Assembly (NCBI RefSeq): GCF_000151315.2
Contig: NW_011887293.1
Location: 666,693-730,692 of the forward strand
DNA from: Capsaspora owczarzaki ATCC 30864
Lineage: Eukaryota; Opisthokonta; Filasterea
DNA: 64,000 nt
Direction: 5' to 3'
Under the pieces are notes generated by a model. That model saw nothing but the letters and a program-made list of their open reading frames with translations, was not told the origin of the DNA and did no database searches. Below are positions 1 through 9,197 of this stretch, piece after piece. Position 1 is the first letter of the stretch. Each line of letters begins with the position of its first letter. The translations under genes and the position numbers were made by a program.

Positions 1-17
1 ATTTGATGGCTGCTCGT

Positions 18-266
18 CTCTGCCCTTGCAATATGCAACGAAAACGCGACATCCACCACAGTGGTTGTTGCATGTACGATCTTCCACCACCAAAAGACCA
101 TGCTGTGATTCTCAGCACAGCAGCAAATGACTGAACGTTCGACATTTTCTACCCCACTTTTTCAGACCGCGCGGCTCTGCCCTTGCAGTCTGCAACGAAA
201 ACACCACTGGTTGTTGCATGTACGATCTTCCATCCACATCATGCTGTGATGCTCAGCACAGCAGCA
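18..266. repeat. Imperfect tandem duplication inside COMMD10 intron
   Basis: Two related copies (18-125 and 175-266) share a CTCTGCCCTTGCA start, a GGTTGTTGCATGTACGATC core and a CTCAGCACAGCAGCA end. They are spaced about 157 bp apart and differ by small indels. The whole stretch 1-300 lies in the last visible intron of COMMD10 and has no coding signal on either strand. Confidence 0.7.
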
Positions 267-306
267 CAATCACTTGGAAAAACTGCTAGCGAGACTGCAA
301 ACTTAC

Positions 307-1050
307 TGGTCGCTTTGGAGTCGAGTCGTGGGCGACCTGGAGCTCGAGGATGGCCGAGGTGGCCTTGACTTTTGCCGCGGATGCCTGAGCCATTTGCAGA
401 TGGAGCGACCAGTTGACTGCATCGACCTTGTCCGGGTGCAGCGAAAAGTCTCGCAGGCGCGTGACAATCTGGGGTCCTTCCTTGCGCCAGACGGCAATGA
501 ACGCCTCGACCTTGTCGTCGTCGAGCTCGATGGCACGCAACTGCGCTGCGAGTGCGTCGGGCTTGGCTGCGTGGTAGGCGCTCTGCTCCAGCACGAACGC
601 AGACGTCTCCAGCAGCAGCGCAATGGACTCGGCGCTCAGTCCCAGTGCCTCCTGCAGCTGCTGCTCCTCAATCTCAGTGAAGCTCTTCACGTCCTGTCGA
701 GCGCACAAGACAAACGTAGATGGACATTATTTCAAGTGAGTGAAGTGAGAATGAAGCGAGTGAGTGAGTTTGACCTCGAATCTCAATGGCTCTCAATGGA
801 GCTCAATGGAGATTCAGCCAAAAAATCTCGAGATCTCAAACCCAGCACTCCCACGATAGAATCCACACTCGGTGATGATGATGATGATGATGATGACGAT
901 GGAGAACGAAGGACGCTTGCTTGCCTTGAGATGGAGCTTCTGGCTGACGCGGAGCAGGATGCGCGGGAACTTGGACGCGTCGACCTGGTTGATCGCGAGC
1001 ACTGCCTTGCGCAGGTTTGGCGTCAGAGTGAACTGCAATCCGCTCGACAT
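307..1050 (-). CDS. COMMD10: COMM domain-containing protein 10 (3' end outside window)
   Basis: COMMD proteins form the Commander complex, which works with retriever and CCC in endosomal recycling, and also influence NF-kB. Two exons are visible: 925-1050 (42 residues, from the ATG at 1048-1050) and 307-693. The first has the N-terminal helical pattern of COMMD10 (KAV..IN..D...FPRIL, then QKLHLK). The second continues with SFTEIEEQQLQ, the LLLETSAFVLEQ helix and the start of the COMM domain (VNWSLHLQMA). Alignment by memory with human COMMD10 is almost gapless across the exon junction. The next donor is GTAAGT (301-306, reverse strand), so the last roughly 30 residues lie left of the window. 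The intron 694-924 has a GC donor (AAG|GCAAGC) and a CAG acceptor. The start codon is only 120 bp from the stop of the upstream same-strand gene, so the promoter must be very compact or lie in the neighbour's 3' UTR. Confidence 0.9.
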
Positions 1051-1170
1051 TTGCAACTAGGAAATGGAAGAAATGATAAAAATGAAGAGTGAAGGGTTTT
1101 GGTCACACGTTCACAATGGAAATGGAGAATGGGTGGTCGTCTAGGAATAAGATTTTGGGATGTTGAAGGG

Positions 1171-2593
1171 TCAAACACGGCGAGCGACAGCAAAGACAGC
1201 TTGGGTCACGCAAAAGTCGGCGTGAGACAGCTTCTCGATCGCTTCGAAATGGTCATCTTCGGGGCAGTACACAAACTGGGTCTTGTCCGTAATGTTGCCG
1301 CGGTGCTGTACGAGATTGTCGTGAAACTCGCGAGATTGGCGTCGGAACTCCTCAGGGTCGTGCCGACCAACGGCAACGATGACATGAATGTCGTGAGGAA
1401 TGGATGCAAGAAGGAGGAGAGGCGAAGCCACTTGAGCATCTACAATAGTGCAATGAAATAAGCGGTGAGTGCAAAACGATGTGTTGCGGGTTTTCGCAAT
1501 CTAAAACTGGAGCCCGCCCAAAGATCTCACCGGCCATTGTCAACCTGACAGCATCATTGACGGAAGGAACCATTGTGATTGGTCGCAGATCAAAGACGCC
1601 CGAAACCAGTGTAGCGCTTCGAATCCAGCCAGCAGGCACTCCGTACTTGGCTTGCCACTCTTCCGCCGAAGTCGCGATACACATGGCTGCTAGGTGTCCA
1701 CCAGCGGAATGACCAATCAAGTGTGCTGTAGTCCCGGGGCACAACTGGTGGGCCAAGGCCACTCCGAGCCGCGTGTGATGAATAATCTCGAAAATGTTGG
1801 CTAAGAAAAGCAGAGCAGCGGCAAATCGATTGGGAACAGAACCCTCAGAGTTGTCAGAATGGGACGTGCAGTAACAAAAGCGTGCTTGTCCAAGGGCCTT
1901 CTTGGTCGAAAGCACTGTTTGCTGGCGAGAAAATACCGCGCGCAACGAAAAAAAAAAAAACAACAACAAAAAAAAACCAACAACAACAAACTCTCACCTG
2001 CTGGCGCCAACGTGTAGCCGATGGCCGCTACGGCAAGGCCGTGCTTGCAAAAATTCTCTGCCATGAATGAAGACGCATCCTTACTATCAACAAGAAGCAT
2101 CCACGTTGCACAGGTGAGAATCAAACGATTGTAGCAAACGCTAAAACGAAATCAATCCAAAGCCAAGTGTCACGCCTGTCACTCACTTGAGAAATTGCCA
2201 ATATCCACCATGGATGTAAATCACGAGCGGGCATTTTGCACGCTGTTCTGGCGTCTTGGCCTCGGGCGGGAAGAAGAGATCCAGCGCGGTTTCGCTGGAA
2301 TCGGCTGGAATGGCTGCAGCACCACCACCACCACCACCACCAGCAACCTTGGCCTCGAGTGTGCTGTAGCGCACGTTCAACTGCGCAGACTCTGCAAGCA
2401 CCTTGCGAGCGCGATCCGAACCTAACGAAGCGCGTGGTAGCCATCGGAGTGAGTAACCCTTCAAATCGGTTCACCAGTGTACGTCTCGTATCGTCGTCGC
2501 ACCATTGACGAGCCAGGCAACATGCTTGTTGATCACTTCGTCCGGCGAGCCGCGGATGCTCCACTGGGACGGCGAGTACTGGAAATCGAGCTC
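1171..2593 (-). CDS. AFMID: Kynurenine formamidase / arylformamidase (first exon unresolved)
   Basis: Hydrolyses N-formylkynurenine to kynurenine in cytosolic tryptophan catabolism. It is an alpha/beta-hydrolase. Exons on the minus strand: 2503-2593, 2187-2421, 1998-2083, 1531-1800 and 1171-1439; all phases close (951 nt, 316 residues plus stop). Family landmarks in order: ELDFQYSPSQW near the N-terminus, the oxyanion motif HGGYW, the nucleophile elbow GHSAGG, VSGVFDL, the acid residue in GRHDPEEF, and the catalytic His in DDHFE. A run of glycines precedes the HGGYW part. The exon holding the start codon must end in phase 0. Candidate ATGs upstream on this strand (for example 2664-2666) lack a good phase-0 donor, so the N-terminus is left open. 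The intron 1440-1530 donor (GCCG|GTGAGA) was chosen because it restores the LTM.DAQ..SP alignment to the human enzyme. Confidence 0.9.
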
Positions 2594-3146
2594 CTGAGGT
2601 CAGAATCAGTGCAGTGAGCTCCAACACTCAGCCTCACTCACTCAGAATAGCCACTTTGCTCGGCATTGCGAGCCAGAGAAGCACAACAGTGACAATATGG
2701 AGGACGAATGGAGCAAACAACCTTGATATTGAATGTTCGGTAGACTGCTCGATTCGTGTCCGTCATTGGATGGCAAAATGGAAACTGAGCTTTTGTTTGT
2801 TGGCCAAAACGACGAATTCAAATCGTGACGACTCCAGTGCCGCGTTCGTTCAATGCATTACAATAGTGGCTCGTTGTAGATCTATGGGGTGGTGGTGGTG
2901 GTGGTTGGACGTGAGCTGGCCGTTGTTTGAGCTGTTTCGGCAATGAAACGGGAAATCAGGCCAAATCTCAGATCCTTGGCAAGCCAAATCTCACGCTCTC
3001 CTTGCACTACAGACCCCTCGGGCATCAAAAGAACACCGACCAACGCGCTTTTCTTCTTTTTCCCTCGTCTCAGATTTTCACTGCGCAATGGATGGAAACC
3101 GTCATTCAGTCATCTTTTCCCATTGTGTTTGTTCCTTTTCCCCAAA
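2594..3146. promoter_or_regulatory. Divergent upstream region between AFMID and CEPT1
   Basis: About 550 bp separates the first certain AFMID coding exon (minus) from the CEPT1 start codon (plus). It must hold the AFMID first exon and both promoters. No clear TATA box or other element stands out. A short GGT repeat lies at about 2886-2906. Confidence 0.5.
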
Positions 3147-5204
3147 ATGTCTGCGCCGTATCTGACGCCCGCTCATGTGAAGGGCATGCGAGAGCACAAA
3201 TACGCGTGCTCGACCAACTCGTACCTTGACCTGTGAGTCAAACGGGAAGCACCTCCAAACGAAAATCCGCCTCACTCACAACGCGGCGTGAACGAGAGCA
3301 GAGAGCGAAGAGCAGCGAGAGTGAAGAGAAGGACCAAGCTCGCTCCAATCCCTCTCTCTCTCTCTCTGTCTGGTCGGATGTCCGATTGCCCATCCACTGT
3401 CAATGGAGGAGGACCTCGTTGTCAATACAGCGGAACGCACAACAGCTCGCTCATCCCCCCTTGACACACAACAGCTCGAGCTGGGGCGTTCGTTCGCTCG
3501 TTCCTACTCTTCATAGTCACTCCCTTTCGTCCCTTTCGTCCCTTTCGTCCCCCCCCCTCTCCTGTTCCCCCCTCAGCCACCAACTCGAGGGGAATGTCTC
3601 GTTCTCCTCTCATTTGCTCTTCAATCGGGTCTCTGCGAAACTGAGCCCGCAAACTCAACCTTTGCTCTTCCCCTTCGTCGTTCATGCCTTTTGGATCTCT
3701 GTGCTCGTTCCTGCGCCTCGCCTTGTGCACGGGCTCACAAGTCGCACGTTGAATGAATGAACTCGTGAATGACTTTTACATTTCATCCATCAGCCGTCAG
3801 CTCAAAACAGCAACAGCATCAAAAATCAAACTTTAGCATTGACTTTTGCATTGCGCACTTTTTTTTTCTTTCTTGTTCCTTGGCTGCTGAGCTTTTTGGC
3901 TGAGCTTTGATTGTCGCAAAGCCACTCACTTGTCAAGATGCAGGTGATTGATAAATACTTGAGAGACAGCCGATGTTCAATGGGGAGGAGACAACGCTGC
4001 AACGGAACAAAACCAGACTTTCTCAGATTTTTTTCTCAGATTTTGCAAAACAGCATGTGCCGCATCGCAAATCCACTCACACAAACACTCATTGGTATTC
4101 TTGTTGATACACAGACATGTCATGGTCCACTTTTGGAATTGGCTGGTCAAGCTCGTCCCGCTGTGGGTCGCGCCAAACCTCATCACCATGGTTGGCCTGA
4201 TTGTCAACGTCGCCACTTCGGTCATTTTGCTATCGTTTGTACCAACCGGTCAAGGCGAAGCTCCGCGATGGGCCTATGGTGCGTGTGCGCTGGGCCTGTT
4301 CATCTACCAGTCGCTCGATGCCATTGACGGCAAGCAGGCCCGCCGCACCAACACGAGCTCGCCACTCGGCGAGCTGTTTGACCATGGCTGCGACTCGGTC
4401 TCGATGGCATTCCTTGCGCTTGCCGGCGGTGCGGCCATGTCTGTCGGACCCACATCGACCCTCCTCGTCCTCTCCTTGCTATTCAACTTTATCTTCTTCT
4501 GCGCTCACTGGCAGACCTATGTTCGCGGAACCATGATTTTCGGCGTCGTGGACGTGACCGAGGGCCAGATGGCTGTCATTCTGGTCCACCTGCTGACCTT
4601 CTTTTTCGGCTCGTCCTGGTGGCTCGAAGAGACGTTCGGCGTCCCGCGCAACATGCTGATTATTGCCGTTTCGTCGTCGGGTATCATTCTCATGTTCTTC
4701 CGAACCTTCCAGACCATTGCTCAGCACGACCCCAACAAGGGCACCGTGGCCAACACGAGCGTCGTCTCGCCCATCATCCCGTGCATCATCCTCTTTGTCT
4801 GCACGTACATTAGCTACCACAACTCGGCCATCGGCCTGTATCAGACCCACCCGGTCGTCTTCATTTTCGCCTTCTCTGTGTGCTTTGCCAAAATCACAAA
4901 CCAAATGGTCATTGCACACATGAGCAAGATGCCATTCCCGCTCTACGACCGCGTTCTCCTCGCCCCGATCGCGCTGACCGCCAACATTTACTTTTTCAAC
5001 TCTGCCGTGGACGAGCTTGTCGCCTTGTATGTCTTTGTCGGCGTGGCCTTGTTCGATCTGATCTGGTCGTCCTACTTTATCTGCAACGAAATGTGCGTGG
5101 CATTCGGCATCAAGTGCTTCACCATCCCATACCCTCCTTCTGGTGCGGCCGCTGCCACCTCCTCAGGCCCAGTGACTCGCTCTGCCAGTGCCAAGAGGTC
5201 TTGA
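3147..5204 (+). CDS. CEPT1: Choline/ethanolamine phosphotransferase (CDP-alcohol type)
   Basis: Transfers phosphocholine or phosphoethanolamine from the CDP-alcohol to diacylglycerol, the last step of the Kennedy pathway, in ER/Golgi membranes. Two exons: 3147-3232 and 4115-5204 (391 residues; human CEPT1 is 416). The intron has a GTGAGT donor and ACAG acceptor. The CDP-alcohol phosphotransferase motif is intact: DGKQAR, eight residues later G, then FDHGCD, giving DG..AR........G...D...D. Flanking segments FIYQSLDAIDG, APNLIT and FFCAHWQTY match the CEPT1/CHPT1 family, and the rest is a series of hydrophobic membrane helices. The tail is Ser/Ala-rich and poorly conserved. Whether it prefers choline or ethanolamine cannot be read from the sequence. 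The 880-bp intron contains a CT-rich stretch (3350-3372) and no other coding signal. Confidence 0.95.
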
Positions 5205-5281
5205 GCTGCCAAAAAGCAACAAACAAACAAAAAAACAAAATACAGATTGGATTGGCGTCATGTTGGTTTAGTTCTAATCGC

Positions 5282-5313
<32 letters not shown>

Positions 5314-5802
5314 GTAGCTGTCAGTTTTTGAGTGAGGGTGCGAGGCTTCGATTGGTGGCCCGACATGAATCGAGAGCGAGAAACTACATTCACACAAATT
5401 TGATACAACAGGGCAAAACAAGAGCCATAGAATCAAGAAACACACCTCCCTCATAATCAACAGCAACAACGACAACAGCACAAGCGCAAGTGAGCAATGG
5501 AAGAGCAGAAAGGGAGGACTACAAACAACCAACAACGAAAAACCTCCAGAAGAACCCGGAAATCAAAAATTACGCACTGACACGCTTCAAGGAATGGAAC
5601 AAGACAAGAAGAGGAAGAAAAAGAAGAAGAAAAATACAACAGGAGTGGACAGTCAAGCCGCTCACAAGGAGACCAAAAAAAGGAGCCCAACAAAACCCTC
5701 TAATGTAGCTCGCAGAGCCGGGTACGGGCCTAAATAAACAGTGATACCAATCGCACGAGAACACAAAAAAGAATCGCTTCGGTTTTTCGGAAGAGACGAG
5801 GA
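5205..5802. other. 3' flanks of convergent CEPT1 and acyl-CoA synthetase genes
   Basis: About 600 bp between two convergent stop codons. It is A-rich on the plus strand, with a GTT trinucleotide run (about 5284-5311). AATAAA at 5733-5738 could serve as the CEPT1 polyadenylation signal, although it lies over 500 bp past the stop and near the opposing gene. Short A-rich open frames here look non-coding. Confidence 0.55.
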
Positions 5803-8322
5803 TTACCGACGAATCTCAACTTCAAGGTCGTTGGCGTACATGCGCTCAATTTCGTGCACATACTTGGACTCGATCACGCGACGCTTGAGCTTGTGTGTGG
5901 GGCCCAGTTCGCCGCCCGCCACACTGAAATCTTGTGCGAGAATCGTCCACTTTTTGACGGCTTGGGCACGCGAGACACTGCGCTCGATCGTGCGCCGCAT
6001 GCAGACGTTGATAAACTCTTGCACCTTGCGGTCGTTCACTGCCTCCGAGCTGGTGCGGCAACGAATGCCTTGCTCGGCCAGAATCTCTTGCGTTTCGCGC
6101 GTCAGGGTTTCGTAGGGCAGGCCGTTTGCATCGCAGTCTGTTTTCAGGGTGAGCAAGGCCGTCACGTACTTGCGGCCGTCGCCAATGACCAAGGCGTTTG
6201 AGATGACTGGAATGGCCTTCTTGATGGACTCTTCGATCGGAATGGGTGCCACGAGCACGCCGCCAGACGTGGCAATCAGCTCCTTGAGCCGGCCAGTCAC
6301 AATCAGGTTGCCCAGCGTATCGAGCTTGCCGACATCACCCGTCTTCAAATAGCCGTCTTCGTCGAAAGCCTCGGCCGTTTCCTCGGGATCGCGCAGGTAG
6401 CCCATAAATACATGTCGGCCGCGCGTTCGGATTTCGCCGTTTCGCGCCTTGTCGCGGTTGGTGAGCTTGAACTCGGTGCCAATCAGAGGCCGGCCGCTGC
6501 TTCCCGCGGCAGACCGCAGGCCAAACGTGTGTGCGGCGGGACCAGTGCTCTCCGTCAAACCAAAGACCTCGTCCACAATAATGTCGAGGCTCATCATGAA
6601 CTGCAGCGCATCCGTGCTGAGCGGGGCCGCGCAGCACGCAGCAACGCGACATTTGGCCAAGCCAGCGTGTTCGCGGAACTCTTTGACCCAGAGCGAGTCG
6701 ACAAGGCGGCCAAACAGGCCCTTTGAGACTTTGAGCGGCTCGCCTGCAGCGGACGCCGGGATGGCGTTCGGGTGGCTCGAGTGCTGGCCCGAGCCGGTGG
6801 TCGGCGGGGTGGAGCCCATGGACGGCAGCGTCGAGAACGAGTTGTTGGCAAGGGCGGCGTCGCTGCCCGTGGTGGCGCTGGCGCGACCGAGGTTTTGCAC
6901 GGCCAGGTGGCGGCGCAGCATGTAGTTTGCCGCCCACGAGCACAGCTTTTTCCGAAACCATCCCTGCGATTGGTGGAAGATTTTAACGCTTTGCTGGAGC
7001 TTTTCCCACATGCGTGGGACGCCTAGCACAATGGTGGGCATGACCTCTCGCATGACCTCGCGGAGACCAGCTCGCAGCGCTTCGGGAGGGGCAAAGTAGA
7101 CGGCAGCGCCAGAGACGAGCGGCACGTAAATGTCGGTGAGCTGCGACGCGACAAAGCACAATGGCAGACAGCTCACAATGCGGTCTTGGACGGAGGCCCG
7201 CATGACCTTGTGGGCGAGCTGCCGGGCCGTCCAGACAAGGTTGTCGTGCGAGAGCATGACGGCCATTGGGTTGCCCGTGGTGCCTGCCGTGTACAAGTAG
7301 CCGGCGCAATTGCCTGGCACGAGATTGCCGCAGCGGATTCGCACGTCGAGCTCGCGCACATCCTTGCCGCGGCCGAGAAATTGGTCCCACGAGAGCACCG
7401 GGACGCCCTCACACGTTTCCTCAATCTGGCCGCGGTACTGAACGACAATGCGCACGTCGGGCAGACGTGGGATGATTCGCTTGAGCACGCGCAGGTGCTC
7501 GGTGGTCTCGACAAACACAATCGCCGTTTCGCTGTGTTTGAGCTGGTACCAGACGGCCTTGGGCGAGCTGGCGCCATAGACGCCCGTTGGGATGCCGCCT
7601 GCAAATAGCGTGCCGCTGTTGATGAATAGCCACTCGGGACTGTTGGCGCCGTAGATGGCAACGGTGCGAAAGGGCTCCAATCCGCAGCCAATGACGCCCT
7701 TGGCGACAACCTGCGCCTGGTCGTAGTACTCGCGCCACGTCCAGGACTGCCACTGGCCCATGCGCTTGGCGTGCAGTGCAGTGTGGTTTGAGTACTCTCG
7801 TGCCGCGCGTTCCAGGGCCTCCATCACGGTCACGGGAGTGGCATCGCCGATGCGAACGTGTACGTCCACCGGCGCGTTCGGCTGGGTCACCCACATTGCC
7901 GACTTGCCGCTGCCCGTTCCCGAGCCTCTACTGGCGGCCGGCTGTCGTGCGGACGACGACGTAGACGACGAGAGGGAGGTGATGTCTTCCGAGGCAGCCG
8001 CCGTGGCCGCTCTGCTGCTGGTGCTGCGCGATGATGACGCTTCAGCCATCGCCGCCGCCGCCGCCGCTCGCTGAGCCTGCTGCGATGATGATGATGATGC
8101 TGATGATGCTGCAGCTGCTCGCTGCTGGCTCTGTGATGGTTGGGCAGCAGCGAGTGCCGCTTCGAGGTCTTGCTTTGCAGTGCTATTGCTCGCCTTTGAG
8201 CTTTTGCTGCTCTTACCATTGCCATTGCTGCTGCTGCTGCTGCCACTGTGATGGTGATGGTCCTTGGCCTTGAGCAGCGGCGCCTCGTCGATCTGCTGCG
8301 ACTTTTTGTGCTTGGGCGGCAT
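5803..8322 (-). CDS. ACSBG: Bubblegum-type long-chain acyl-CoA synthetase with altered ATP-binding motif
   Basis: ANL-superfamily enzyme that would activate long-chain fatty acids to acyl-CoA through an acyl-adenylate. It is intronless, with 839 residues. Residues 1-145 are low-complexity Ser/Ala/His/Gln; human ACSBG1 lacks such a long tract. From there the order is ACSBG-like: WTWREYYDQ, IYGANSPEW, the motif at 7257-7296, GVPRMWEKL, FGLTEST, DGYLKTGDVG, GRLKELI, IPIEES, then GGELGPTHKLKR, which carries the C-terminal catalytic Lys region. The phosphate-binding motif, normally YTSGTTGNPKG, reads YTAGTTGNPMA, so Ser, Lys and the last Gly are all replaced; the Met codon is at 7264-7266. The usual GGENV after the hinge region is GGVLV. 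The frame is fully open, so this is a real but possibly altered or non-catalytic enzyme. The long insert between the VQNLGRAS and LKVSKGLF segments is low-complexity. Confidence 0.9.
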   Translation of the reverse strand: MPPKHKKSQQIDEAPLLKAKDHHHHSGSSSSSNGNGKSSKSSKASNSTAKQDLEAALAAAQPSQSQQRAAAASSASSSSSQQAQRAAAAAAMAEASSSRSTSSRAATAAASEDITSLSSSTSSSARQPAASRGSGTGSGKSAMWVTQPNAPVDVHVRIGDATPVTVMEALERAAREYSNHTALHAKRMGQWQSWTWREYYDQAQVVAKGVIGCGLEPFRTVAIYGANSPEWLFINSGTLFAGGIPTGVYGASSPKAVWYQLKHSETAIVFVETTEHLRVLKRIIPRLPDVRIVVQYRGQIEETCEGVPVLSWDQFLGRGKDVRELDVRIRCGNLVPGNCAGYLYTAGTTGNPMAVMLSHDNLVWTARQLAHKVMRASVQDRIVSCLPLCFVASQLTDIYVPLVSGAAVYFAPPEALRAGLREVMREVMPTIVLGVPRMWEKLQQSVKIFHQSQGWFRKKLCSWAANYMLRRHLAVQNLGRASATTGSDAALANNSFSTLPSMGSTPPTTGSGQHSSHPNAIPASAAGEPLKVSKGLFGRLVDSLWVKEFREHAGLAKCRVAACCAAPLSTDALQFMMSLDIIVDEVFGLTESTGPAAHTFGLRSAAGSSGRPLIGTEFKLTNRDKARNGEIRTRGRHVFMGYLRDPEETAEAFDEDGYLKTGDVGKLDTLGNLIVTGRLKELIATSGGVLVAPIPIEESIKKAIPVISNALVIGDGRKYVTALLTLKTDCDANGLPYETLTRETQEILAEQGIRCRTSSEAVNDRKVQEFINVCMRRTIERSVSRAQAVKKWTILAQDFSVAGGELGPTHKLKRRVIESKYVHEIERMYANDLEVEIRR

Positions 8323-9197
8323 CTCTTTCCTTTTGTGTTTTTGCTTTCCTAGGTCTTCAGAGCCGACTGACCAATGGGGGGGGGGGAATCAGAGTAGCGG
8401 AAGATGGGAGAGAGAGCGACCAGGTGACAATGGACAAAAAAAAAAAAAATCAAAAATCTAATGCAAAAGCCAAAGGCAAACAGTTGGGGGAGTGAGATTT
8501 GAAGGCAGACGAGGGGAGATGTGACAGTGAGCAGCCATTTCAAAAGTGAAGAGAGGGAGAAGAGGGAGAAGGGGAAGAGGGAGAAGGGGAAGAGAGGAGG
8601 ATGGGGGGGGGGAAGGGTGATCCAATGGAAAAGCAAATGGCAATGCAACGAACATAAGGCCAAAAAGCACACAACCGAAGTCGAAGTGGGGGGGGGGGGA
8701 CAAAAGTGAGCGATGAGATGGATGATGAAAAGAAATGGGAGGATGTTGGATGAGAGTGGAGATGGGTGGGGGTGGAGGGAGAGAGAGAGAGAGAGATTGA
8801 AGGGAAGAGACGTGGAAAGGACAAGAAACGGTGAGGAAGCGTAAGAGCGCAAGACAGCAAAACGAAAGCAAAAAGGCCTTACAAAAGAGTTAACGCAACA
8901 ACAACAAGAATAAAATGAATGAACTTTGAAAAACTGCATTCATTCATTCATTCACTCATTCCACTTGTTGTTTGGATTGAATCAAGTTGATTCGAGTTCG
9001 AGTCATGTTCGCTCATGGAAAACGCATCGTGATGAAGAAAAAAAAAAAAGAAAAGCTAAAACTGAAGGATTGAGATTTTTCGTTCGCTTTCCAATTCAAC
9101 CACAGCAAGCAACCTCACCGAAGCACAGCGCTGCACAAAAAAAGAAAAAGACTCACAGTGAGATTCTGCATGATTCAGATTTTGGCCACATTTGCTC
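8323..9197. promoter_or_regulatory. Divergent upstream region between ACSBG and MCAT genes
   Basis: About 875 bp with strong strand bias: the plus strand is purine-rich for about 8340-8880, with a GA run near 8780-8795, G runs and GGGAGAA-type repeats. Reading frames through it are Pro/Ser/Leu/Phe-rich and not convincing as protein. Long purine runs of this kind are common in promoters of compact genomes; no defined element was recognised. Confidence 0.5.

Noticed and set aside
8349-8939. Pro/Ser/Leu/Phe-rich minus-strand frames of 100-200 codons upstream of the acyl-CoA synthetase
   Set aside because: They arise from the pyrimidine-rich strand of a GA/GGGAGAA repeat region; several overlapping frames look alike, which is typical of low complexity.
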